Assembly: GCF_018446385.1 (NCBI RefSeq) | Contig: NC_056001.1 | Location: 10,720,672-10,784,671 of the forward strand | Reading direction: 5' to 3' | From: Zingiber officinale | Taxonomy: Eukaryota > Streptophyta > Magnoliopsida > Zingiberales > Zingiberaceae | Length of the DNA: 64,000 nucleotides | In this document: piece by piece, positions 14,014 to 24,524 of the stretch | How the letters are laid out: every line of letters begins with the position of its first letter | Position numbering within the stretch: position 1 is the first letter of the stretch | Notes under the pieces: model-generated | What the model saw: only the letters and a program-made list of their open reading frames with translations | Databases searched by the model: none | Told to the model about the DNA's origin: nothing | Made by a program: the position numbers and the translations under genes

Positions 14014-15043
14014 TGTAGGACCGTTGGGCCGGCTAGAAGGGTTGGTAAAATAACCTGTCAATTAAAAACAGACAACCCTTTCTCGAACGATTAAGCTAAC
14101 ACTTGTAAAATGAATTAAGCAGATAAATAAAAGCATAAAAGAAAAGACGAGGCACCAGATGTTTACTTGGTTACAACCGATGTGGTTGTTAATCCAAGGA
14201 AGATTAAGCTCAAAAACTCCTTCAGGCGAAGAAGTCTCTTACAGCGTTTAGGCACAGAAAACAGAAGCTTAACTACAACTAAAGCATACAAGTGTTTGGA
14301 AATAGAATGATCGTGATTGTTGAAAAGCTTCTGGACCAAGACTATATTTATAGCCTTGGTCGGGGTGCCTAGAAGGGTTCCGGGCGCCCTGGGGGGATAA
14401 AATTTATCCCCCAACGGTTGGATCGAGTTAAAGCTCGATCCTATGAAAAAGTCACTTCCGGGCGCCAGGAAGGGTTCCGGGCGCCCCGGACAGTTCCGGG
14501 CGCCCCGGAGCCAAAAGTCAACCCAATTGACTTTTGGTCCGTGCTCTCTTCTCCGGTTCAGCTCGTCTCTGGTCCGGGTCTTTCTGCTCCGGCTCCGCTT
14601 GCTTGGGTGATCTCTGACATCCGGAATAGGGCTCACCCGAACCCATCTTCCGGTCTTCTCGAGCGTGCTTCCCTCCGGCTTCTCGTCCCTCGGAATTGCC
14701 GCGTGTCCCTTCTCGTCCACCAGCGTACTCATCCGCAGACTTCGTCCCTCGGTCGCACCCCGTGCCGACCTTCGCGCTAGCTGCGTCTCTTGCTCCCCGA
14801 GCAATCTTCCGCTCCGGCTTTCGTACCTCGGAACCACCGCGCGCACTTCCTTCTCGTCCGCCGGTGTACTCTTCCGCAGCACCTCGTCCCTCGGACGCAC
14901 AGCGTGCCGTCCTTCTCGCTAGCTGCGTCTTCCGCTCGAGTACCTGTGTTCCTAAGCTCCTGCACACTTAGACACAAGGTTAAATACACACAGGACCTAA
15001 CTTAACTTGTTGATCACACCAAAACAACCTTGGGGTTCCAACA
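14014..15043 (-). repeat. Left LTR of the 14-17.6 kb element (its 3' LTR)
   Basis: It is about 1030 bp and GC-rich in its middle, with several GGGCGCC-type words near 14360-14510. The long reading frames on both strands of this block come from its base composition and are not genes. Confidence 0.92.
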
Positions 15044-16016
15044 ATCTCCCCCTTTTTGGTGTGATCAACCCAAGTTAAGCTAGGGAAAAAATAGACATAA
15101 AACATAAACTAACTTATATTGCAATTAAGTGCAATAAGATAGAAAAAATTAAATTTCAACAGAAAATTTTAATTTTCAATTTTCTCTACCTCCCCCTAGA
15201 CTTATACTTCTTCTTCTCCCCCTTTGATCACAATAAAATGGGGTTTAAAATTCTAAGGGTTTAAAGACTTAGAAAATTTTGAAAAGTTATCTGTTAAAAT
15301 ATTTCTAAGTCAACAATAGCTTTTTGAAAAGTTTCTAAGTTAAAAAAAACTTTCTAAGCCCAAAAGACTTTTATGCAAGAAAATTTAAACATTTTTAAAA
15401 AAATTCTATGCATTTATTTATTTATTTATTTAGTTCTTAATTCTATTTATCAGAAAGTTTTAAATTTTCATTTTAACTTATCATAATTTCTTAAATCAAT
15501 CTTTTTTAGATTTAATGCCACAAAGATTATACATGCAGAAATTTGTATCATGTTAATTTCTATTATTTTTTGAATTTCAATTTCACAGAAATATTCAAAT
15601 GGCATAGATTTTAACTTGATAAAATTTTTTGACAATATAAAAAATTCTTTCGACAATGTGCAAAATTCGTTTGAAGGAATATTTTATAACTTGCAAGAAT
15701 TTTTTAACAATAAGAGTTTGCAGGAATCTATTAATAATAGATTTCTTAATCTGAAAATTTTGTTTGATGAATCAATTTCTAATTCACAAAACATTTTCAG
15801 TAAAGTAATTTGTAATTCAAAATTTTTAGATCCGGAAAAAGTTTTCGATAATATTTCTAAGTTGCATAATTCTTTCGTAAAAATATTTTGTAATTTGCAA
15901 CAATTATTCGACCGAAGATTTTCTAATCCGAAAAGTTCTTTCGATAATTCAAATTTTGGTTCGCAAAAATCTTCAGGTAATTTGATTAATTAAATCAGTT
16001 GTTCAGAGGGTAGAGG

Positions 16017-16481
16017 TCATACCTTACTTACCTCGTCGGTCGTTGGTTCTCCCCCTTTATCGATCTCGGGATGTACTTCGGCTGTTGGGGTTGTCTTGGT
16101 AATTTCTTCCATCTCGGATTCTTCTGATGACGGCTCGATGTCTATTGAGGAGACAACTTCAACCGGTTCTTCGTAGAGCATTAAGAACTTTTCCCAAAGT
16201 TCTTTCGCGCTTTTGTACTCTCCGACTCTGTCGAAATCTTTAGTTGGTATTGCGCTTAGAATGTGAAACTCTGCCCGAGCATTCGCCATGGACTCTTCAC
16301 GTTGCTTCTCGTTCCAGAGGCGTATGCCGATTTTCTCTCCGTTCGTGTCTTTCGGTGCTTCATAACCTGTTTTCATTATTAGAGAAATACCAATATCAGA
16401 GTTAAGAAATACCTTCATTTGTTGCTTCCATGAAGAAAGCTCCCCCTCGAATGCTGGTGGGTAATCGCTAGCTCTGGTCAT
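16017..16481 (-). CDS. Gag-like reading frame of the nested gag-only element (fossil)
   Basis: This is a 154-residue frame with the N-terminal pattern of plant Copia gag (FEGELSSWKQQMKVFL) and the helical segment before the UBN2-type core (VGEYKSAKELWEKF), followed by an acidic tail. It is shorter than a typical Copia gag and no zinc knuckle is visible. It lies between the primer binding site and an AT-rich spacer. Confidence 0.6.
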   Translation of the reverse strand: MTRASDYPPAFEGELSSWKQQMKVFLNSDIGISLIMKTGYEAPKDTNGEKIGIRLWNEKQREESMANARAEFHILSAIPTKDFDRVGEYKSAKELWEKFLMLYEEPVEVVSSIDIEPSSEESEMEEITKTTPTAEVHPEIDKGGEPTTDEVSKV

Positions 16482-16535
16482 TGTTGCTTCAGATGGCGGT
16501 TAGTCCTTCTAAGGCGTCTCGGCTCTGATACCATT

Positions 16536-17575
16536 TGTAGGACCGTTGGGCCGACTAGAAGGGTTGGTAAAATAACCTGTCAATTAAAAACAGACAACCC
16601 TTCCTCGAACGATTAAGCTAACACTTGTAAAATGAATTAAGCAGATAAATAAAAGCATAAAAGAAAAGACGAGGCACCAGATGTTTACTTGGTTACAACC
16701 GATGTGGTTGTTAATCCAAGGAAGATTAAGCTCAAAAACTCCTTCATGCGGAGAAGCCTCTTACAACGTTTAGGCACAGAAAACAGAAGCTTAACTACAA
16801 CTAAAGCATACAAGTGTTTGGAAATAGAATGATCGTGATTGTTGAAAAGCTTCTGGACCAAGGCTATATTTATAGTCTTGGTCGGGGCGCCTGGAAGGGT
16901 TCTGGGCGCCCTAGGGGGGATAAAATTTATCCCCCAACGGTTGGATCGAGTCAAAGCTCGATCCTGTGAAAAAGTCACTTCCGGGTTGGATCGAGTCAAA
17001 GCTCGATCCTGTGAAAAAGTCACTTCTGGGCGCCCGGAGCCAAAAGTCAACCCAATTGACTTTTGGTCCGTGCTCTCTTCTCCGGTTCAGCTCGCCTCTG
17101 GTCCGGGTCTTTCTGCTCCGGCTCCGCTTGCTTGGGTGATCTCTGACATCGGAATAGGGCTCACCCGAACCCATCTTCCGGTCTTCTCGAGCGTGCTTCC
17201 CTCCGGCTTCTCGTCCCTCGGAATTGTCGCGTGTCCCTTCTCGTCCACCAGCGTACTCATCCGCAGACTTCGTCCCTCGGTCGCACGCACCCTGTGCCGA
17301 CCTTCGCGCTAGCTGCATCTCTTGCTCCCCGAGCAATCTTCCGCTCCAGCTTTCATACCTCGGAACCACCGCGCGCACTTCCTTCTAGTCCGCCGGTGTA
17401 CTCTTCCGCAGCACCTCATCCCTTGGACGCACAGCGTGCCGTCCTTCTCGCTAGCTGCGTCTTCCGCTCGAGTACCTGTGTTTCTAAGCTCCTGCACACT
17501 TAGACACAAGGTTAAATACACACAGGACCTAACTTAACTTGTTGATCACACCAAAACAACCTTGGGGTTCCAACA
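16536..17575 (-). repeat. Right LTR of the 14-17.6 kb element (its 5' LTR)
   Basis: It is about 1040 bp, closely matching the left copy end to end, with a short internal stretch present twice near 16940-17025. It is bordered on the right by the ACGGT duplication. Confidence 0.92.
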
Positions 17576-18845
17576 ACGGTGAGATAAACCAAGCTTTTAA
17601 CAATAGTTCGGTACAAACTAGGATCTGCAAAGGTGAAACATTAGACGAAGAATATCAAGCATTAGTCTCAATAGGAGTATCAATTATTCTATTATGAATA
17701 AGACGAGCACACTCAAACAGATCAGATATATACTTTGATTGGGATAAAAGATAACCTTTTGGGAGAATAGGCGACCTCAATGCTCAGAAAGTAGCGTAGT
17801 ACACCCAAGTCTTTCATAGTAAAATAATGAGTCAACTCAGAGTTTAAGGAAGCAATTTCATCCGAATCATCACTGGTAATAATTATGTCATTAACTTATA
17901 ATAATAAAAGAATATGACCTGCATTCATACATCTGACAAACAATGTTGAATTATGATTACTAAGATGAAAACCAAGCGAATTAATCATTGTAGAAAACTT
18001 CTCATACCAAGCATCAGGTGCTTGTTTAAGACTATAAAGTGCTTTACGAAGCTTGCAAACTTCATTGGGTTGGTGTGAAATACTAGAAGGAGGTGTCATA
18101 TAAATTGCTTCATGAAGATTACATTTAGAACTGCATTCTTGACATCCATATTAGATATTCTCTATCGACAAATAGAAGCAAGAACAATAAGAGTACAAAC
18201 AGTCGTCATTTTTACAACATGAGCAAATATTTCCTCATAATTCATGTCATACTCCTAAGAATAACCTTTAGCAACAAAACGTGCTTCAGATTTAATTTTG
18301 ATCTTATATACCCAATGAGAACCAATAGTGTATTTTTCTGGTAGCAATGATACCAAATCCTATGTATGAGTTTGATGTAGAGCAATTAGTATTGGGGGAT
18401 CTTGTGTGGCCGATTAGAAGGGAGGTTGGATAGACGACACCCCCAACTTGATTGCTTCCTATGTATTCGTTAGTTGCGCAGCGGAATAATATAAGAACAA
18501 ATACAAATACAAATATAAACAAGAAAGCTAATCTAAAGACAATAAGGAAATGCAATCCACTAACACGTTTGTTTACGTGATTCAGAGATAACTTACTCCT
18601 ACTCCATGGTTGTCCGTAAGGTGGATGATCCTGTGATCCTTCGGTAGATCAAGCCCCGAAACTCCAACTAGCACGAACTCCTTCTTGGTGGAGTAAACCT
18701 CGCACAACCTTAATCAATACAACGCACACCAATCACAACTTCAAGGTAGACTACTAATAGTGGTTAACGACCTCTATTTCGTCAACCTTAATCAAACTTC
18801 CAAGCCTTGGTTATATAGGCCACAGGTTGGAAAACTCCGCCTACT

Positions 18846-19076
18846 CGTCGACTGGTGAAAGTGTCAGTCGACTGCCCTCTGTGGAGATTCGACCATTACA
18901 ACCCAACGGCTCGATACCAGTCGATTGGTGAAATTACTGCTCCACACTGGCCGAGAGAACAGAGGTATTCTGTCGACTGCCCAGTCGATTGTACTAGTCA
19001 ACTGCCCAGTCGATTGTACTAGTCGACTGCCCAGTCGATTGTACTAGTCGATTGCTATTTCCATCAGTCGACTGGT
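18846..19076. repeat. CAGTCGACTG-type palindrome array in an LTR
   Basis: The 10-bp word CAGTCGACTG and its CAGTCGATTG variant recur about ten times, partly as a tandem unit of roughly 28 bp near 18970-19050. Similar words recur at 20040-20150, 23040-23245 and 24530-24635, all within the second and third nested LTR elements. Confidence 0.85.
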
Positions 19077-19528
19077 ACCCCGTCTCTTAGCACTTGGACC
19101 CTCACCCTTACGACTCACTTGACGCTTCTTTGCAGTCTTGACCTCTTGCCTTTAAGCCTACTTCCTTTGGTTCTCGTCCCTCGGATGCACCCAAGCTCAT
19201 GACTCGTCCCAATACCATCCTTCGCGTATGCCTTGAAGTTGCTTCCCTTGGTCCTTGTCCTTGCTGCATTGTCCACGATCCCTTATATGCTCCATCCTTC
19301 ACCGGACCCGAAACCATCAACCTGAGTCATATGTATATCCTACAAAACTGCACAACTCAAATATACATATCAAATGCACGGGTGAACTTAACTTAAATCC
19401 ATTGTCCAAATACCAAAACACATAGTCGCATGGACCATTAAGATTGCTCCAACAATCCCCCTCTTTTTGATGTTTGACAATATGTTTAAGTTAGGAAAAA
19501 CATAATAGCAAAACAATATACTAAAAAC

Positions 19529-19757
19529 AATGGACTTACGTTGCCAAGGGTACACACTTGGACTTATACCGCCGAATGGACTTACGTTGCTAAAGTTACA
19601 CACTTAGACTTACCGCCGAATGGACTTATGTTGCCAAGGATACACACTTGGAATTACATCACCGAATGAACTTACGTTGCTAAGGCTACACACTTGGACT
19701 TATACCGCCGAATGGACTTACGTTGCCAAGGCTACACACTTGAACTTACACTACTGA
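19529..19757. repeat. Tandem repeat, about 46-bp unit, five copies
   Basis: Units start at 19529, 19575, 19619, 19665 and 19711. Each begins AATGGACTTACGTTGC and carries ACACACTTGGACTTA. It lies in the interior of the second LTR element between its left LTR and the gag region. No unique spacers occur, so it is an ordinary minisatellite. Confidence 0.9.
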
Positions 19758-20739
19758 AACAAAAATGCAAACATGCATGAAACCTATCCCAAGGCTCCCC
19801 CTACACCTATGCTCCCCATTGAGTTAGGAATTTCGTGCAAAGACATTTAAGGTTTTCCCAACTAAACCTTACTTCTCCCTCTTTACCTAATATCAAAAAA
19901 CTCCAACAATATCTCAATTGTCGGAAATTTGATCACCAAACTGACTCTAAACTCATATATTTATCCCCCATGGATCCCATACATCTAAACGAGTTGACCC
20001 AGTCAAAATCTAGTGCTGAAAATAATTTCAGACTAGTATTAGTCGACTGCCAAAATCATCAGTCGATTGCTCTTATTGAAACAAACCTACAAAACCATTC
20101 TGTGCTCGATAAACACTGTCATCAGTCGACTGGTAACTGTACCAGTCGATTGACACACTTTTCCAGCCCATTTCAACATTTCTAACCCAATTTCATAAAT
20201 GCACCAGAAGTTCCATAGACATCCAAAAATCTCCAAATTTTATGGAGATGTCTGTTTTACTTATGTCTACTTGGGAAAAAAATACATTCAAAAATTTATC
20301 TATCACCAATCTCAAGATTGACACAAAATCCAAAACTAACTAAATGGTTCAATTGAACCTTGACCTAAAGTACTAGTTTTGGCTTCCTCTTGATGTATTT
20401 GCCCATACTAAACCACAATGCATCCCTATCATTGGTTTATATGACATCTATATATCCAAAACCAATTATCATGTAATATGACCCCGAATGTCATATTTCT
20501 TGCATGAAACACATCTCCAATTGTACAAATTTCCTAAGGTTGAGACTCAAATCCGTCTCCAAACCTCTTTGCACATTCCATGACCCAATCTAGACTCCCA
20601 AGTAAAATCCACTTGAGATCTATTGGCCATGAGTCCCAATTTGACTCTTTGAGCTCCCCCTAAAGCTCTTAGCCTTAGCCACCTCCTTAGGTGACTCATC
20701 CACAATTGCTAGGCCACATCGGTGCACCTCCAGTGACAC

Positions 20740-22207
20740 TTAGCCTACAAACCTAACCTTTTTAACCTTGGACACCTTGCCCTTAGTTAATTTCTTTTTA
20801 CCATTAAATGACTTTCCCTTGCCATTTATTGACTTCTCTTTGCTATAATCATATGCAACCCTAGCATAAGATTTTCTCTTAGCCTTGGAGACACTAGATC
20901 GGTATCCCAAACCCGATCTATCATTGTTGGGTCTTTGGCTACCCAACACCATACTTAACCCTCTAGATCCACTGTGAATCTAAGATCCACTGTGAATCTA
21001 GTTAGAGTTTTCTCCAAACTATCAAGCTTTGCCTTCAAAGCTTGATTTTCCCTTTCTACGTTCCTAAACCTAGAGTCAACATGTCCACCATGGACATTCC
21101 TAGACCTACCCTTCCTAGGCATGGGCCTCCCTTTCTTGGGATTTTTGCCTAAGTTCACTTTAGGTCTACCATTTCTAAAGTTATCATGAATGAGTCTCCT
21201 AGGGTTATGATCTACATTGACCCTATTTCTATCATGATATCTAAAGCCAAAATTTTGCATGGGTAAATAATGAAAATTGAAAATTATTCCTAGCATATAT
21301 GGGAGTATAAGAATTTAAATTTGAATTACACTTTAAATTGGGGTATACCTCTCTTACCCTTGAAACTCCCCCTCGACTCGAGCTCCTCTTCTTCTTTTCC
21401 CATTTCTTCAAATGCTCCAACTTCTTGAGCTCTCCCTTATTGGGGCACTTGGTGTGGTAGTGACCCTTCTCTCTACACGTGAAATACACAATGCGCATTT
21501 TCCTTCTTTGAGCTTCTTCATTCCTACAACCCTTATTAGTATTCAAATTAACTTGAATGAGTTTAGGAGTTACTTTCTTGAGCAAGGGACATCTACTCTG
21601 GTAATGTCTCTTCTCATTGCAACCGAAGCACACAATGTGATCCTTTGACTTGTCTTCGGTAGAGATGCTCACTAGGTTAACTACTTCCAAGACCTTTTCT
21701 TCATCCGTCTTGGCTTCTTCTTCAACCTTTGAGGATGTTTCCTCATCCACACTTGCGGATGACATTTCTTCATCCTTCTCCTCCTCAGAAGTTGAACACA
21801 TGTCATCTTCCGGTTGCTCCTCTTTTTGAGCAACTTCATTCCTTTCTTCGGATTTCTCCTCTTCGTGTGTAGGTATAAGTTCTTCACCTAAAACCATCTT
21901 TACCTTGCTCCACAACTCGTGGGCGTTCTTGTATTCACCTACACGACTTATCACGTTAGAAGATAAAATATCTACCAAAATTGATATTACCTTTGAGTTT
22001 GCCTCCGATCGTGAGGTTTGTTCTTCCGTCCAATGTCATGGTCGGAGTCTCTTCCCTTTCTTGTCTCTTGGAACTTCGAATGACTCCTTGATTACCATCA
22101 TTGTGTCCCAAATTCGTGTCGAAGAAGACTTCCATCTTTATTATCCAAAATGTGATGTCCCCTAGGCTTCCTCCTTCAAACTTTGGAAGTGCTATCAAGT
22201 TGGCCAT
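20740..22207 (-). pseudogene. Gag region of the second LTR element (fossil)
   Basis: Reading on the minus strand, this block contains an N-terminal gag-like part (FEGGSLGDITFWIIKMEVFF), an acidic glutamate-rich middle, two zinc-knuckle patterns (CFGCNEKRHYQSRC and the CREKGHYHTKC part of a second) and basic lysine-rich tails. It is broken into several pieces. No protease, integrase or reverse transcriptase follows. Confidence 0.7.
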
Positions 22208-22648
22208 CTTTTGCTTCCTTGGCAGTTAGTCCAATGGAGAGAAACCTTGCTCTGATACTACTTCTTGGGGGATCTTGTGTGGTCGTCTAGAAGGGGGGTT
22301 GGATAGACGGCACCCCCAACTCGATTGTTTCCTACGTATTCGTTAGTTACGCAGCGGAATAATACAAGAACAAATACAAATACGAATACAAATATAAACA
22401 AGAAAGCTAATCTAAAAATAATAAGGAAATGTAAACCGCTAACACATTTGTTTACGTGGTTTGGAGATAACTTGCTCCTGCTGCTCCACGACTATTTTTA
22501 AAGTGGATGATCTGTGTGATCCTTCGATGGATCAAGTCCCGGAACTCCGGCTAGCACAAACTCCTTCTCGGTGGAGTAAACCTCGCAAAACCTTGATCAA
22601 TACACTGCACACCAATCACAGCTTCAAGGTAAACTACTAATAGGGGTT

Positions 22649-24524
22649 TGTTGGTGCAATCGACCTATGCTTGATCGGTATGTTCATGGTTTTGATGTGT
22701 GTATCAAAGAGTTTAAGTTAGGCTTTCATATGTGTTTGATATGTGTGTTTGGGTCTTGCAGGACTTAGTGAAACACACATGAGAAGCTTGGTGTAGCAAG
22801 CTTGGGAAGCTCATCCTAAGGCTCAGATCCTTGAGTCGGTGAAGGATGGTGTGGAAGACATCCGAGGGACCGTCGGACGAGGAGCAACGGAGTGGAGCCG
22901 AGGAAAGCGGACTTCAAGGCAACGTGAAGGATGTCACGGAGAGGAGCCGCGGGCTCGGGTGCATCTGAGGGACGAAGGTCGAGGAAGAGGACTTCAAGGG
23001 CGACTCCGGAAAGGATGAGTGTGAGCGTGTAACAAGGTGCAGTCCAGTCGGTTGCAACTTTTAGCAGTCAACTGCACCAGTCGACTGGCAGCGAACAGAA
23101 GCATTCTGTTCGCTCAGTCGGCAGCGACCAGTCGACTGCTAAACTAGCAATCGACTAGTAAATAACCGTTGGCCAACCGTTGGTGCTACGAAGTAGTCGT
23201 TGGCTACCTCCAACGGTAGCACCAGTCGACTGATGGTTTTGCCAGTCGACTGGTGTCGAGATGAGTTGATATGATGATCAACTCTCTCCTCTTATTTATA
23301 GGAAGCTTTGGGGCTTGAAGGATGTTACTCATGCTTGCTGAATAACTCCTTAGCAATTGTCCAAAGCTTCCAAGTCTACTCTCTTCCTCCCAAAACCTAA
23401 ACTTCATCATTGTAAAGAGGAAGAGATCCTTTGTGAGAGGTTTGCTCCACCGAGAAGGAGAAAGCTCTAGCCGGAGATTGTCGGGGATTGATCCACCGAA
23501 GGATCAAGGGTTCGTCCACCTCAAGGACATGTCGTGGAGTAGGAGCAAGCAATCTCCGAACCATGTTACATAGAGCTTGTTAGTGATTTGGTATTCTTTC
23601 TTTATTGTTTTCATTAGTTACTAGTTAGTTGTATTTCCACTTGCGCACTAACTTGTAGGAGAAAAAACGCGATTTGGGGGTGACCTAGCTTTCCAACCCC
23701 CTTCTAGCCGATCACCGATCCCCCATAAGTGGTATCAGAGCCAGGTTGCTTTTCAACGGACTAATCACCAAGAAGAGCAATTCATCAAAATGGCTTGTTC
23801 AAGCATTCATCCACCCAAATTCGAAGAAAATTTCTCTTGGTGGAAAAAATTGATGGAGGTATTCTTCGATACCGACTTCGACATTATGCTAATCATGAGA
23901 AGTGATTTTGAAGTGCCCAAGGATGATCGCAATAAGACAATCGACATAACAAGATGAACCAAGAGGCAAAAGGAAGAGCATTTAGCAAACTCCAAAGCAA
24001 TGCATCAACTACTAAATGTTCTTCCCCAACAAGAAGTGACTAGGATTGGAAACTACACAAGCGCCAAGGACTTGTGGGAAAAACTAGTGGAGCTTCATGA
24101 AGGGGCTTCGGAAGCAAAATTGGCGAAGAGAAACCTTCTCCGATCTCAACCCAATAACATCAAGTTTGAGAAAGGAGAAAAGGTATCAATGTTACACTCT
24201 AGAATTAAGGAAATTATTAATGGACTAACAAGTGTAGGTGAAACACTCTCAAATCAAGACATGATGATGAAAGCCTTCAATGCTTTCCCAAGAACTATAA
24301 CTTAGAGCTCAATTGTAGATTCGTTCTACATCTCGAGGGGTTTAGAAAAATCTTCTCTAGATGAATTCTTCTCAACAATGGAGCTTCACGAAACTAGAAT
24401 TGAAGGGTTAGATGAAGAAAGATCAAGAGGAGTAGCCCTTGTGGCAAACAAGGAAAAGGTGAAGAAGAAGAAAGCTACATCTCCATCATCTTCCGACTCC
24501 GAAGAATCAAGCGCCTCAATGGGA
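22649..24524 (+). mobile_element. Third LTR element, plus strand, truncated, inserted in an LTR of the second
   Basis: The 5' LTR runs 22649-23725 (TGTTGGTGC to ATCCCCCA). It is followed by a primer binding site matching initiator tRNA-Met (TGGTATCAGAGCC from 23730) and a gag region from 23790. The element ends abruptly at about 24524 where LTR sequence of the second element resumes; no 3' LTR of its own is seen. The LTR end resembles that of the second element (CCCCCTTCTAG and GATCCCCCA) and also carries CAGTCGACTG words, so the two families are related. It is broken, with a few breaks in gag and loss of the 3' part. Confidence 0.82.
23790..24524 (+). pseudogene. Gag region of the third LTR element (fossil)
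   Basis: It starts MACSSIHPPKFEENFSWW and contains the UBN2-type core (GNYTSAKDLWEKLVELHEG and the MLHSRIKEIINGL region) and a lysine-rich then serine-rich stretch. It is broken in a few places and lacks its C-terminal end. The family is plant Copia gag. Confidence 0.75.

Larger units (their letters stand above)
14014..17575 (-). mobile_element. Gag-only (TR-GAG-like) Copia-type LTR element, minus strand, nested in the old Copia
   Basis: Two nearly identical LTRs lie at 14014-15043 and 16536-17575, each TGTAGGACC at one end and GGTTCCAACA at the other. A 5-bp duplication, ACGGT, flanks the whole element (14009-14013 and 17576-17580). On the minus strand the primer binding site, complementary to initiator tRNA-Met (ATGGTATCAGAG type), lies just inside the right LTR near 16525-16535, and a polypurine tract lies just inside the left LTR (about 15044-15060). 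The 1.5-kb interior holds one gag-like reading frame (16017-16481) and no protease, integrase or reverse transcriptase, so it must depend on a helper element. LTR similarity suggests a young insertion. Apart from the absent pol it looks whole. Confidence 0.92.

Noticed and set aside
14163-15005. Long overlapping reading frames on both strands (also 16839-17537)
   Set aside because: They lie within the GC-rich LTRs of one element, recur in both LTR copies, and show only arginine- and serine-rich low-complexity sequence. They are by-products of base composition.
19529-19757. CRISPR-like array
   Set aside because: The units are contiguous tandem copies without unique spacers, in a eukaryotic LTR element.
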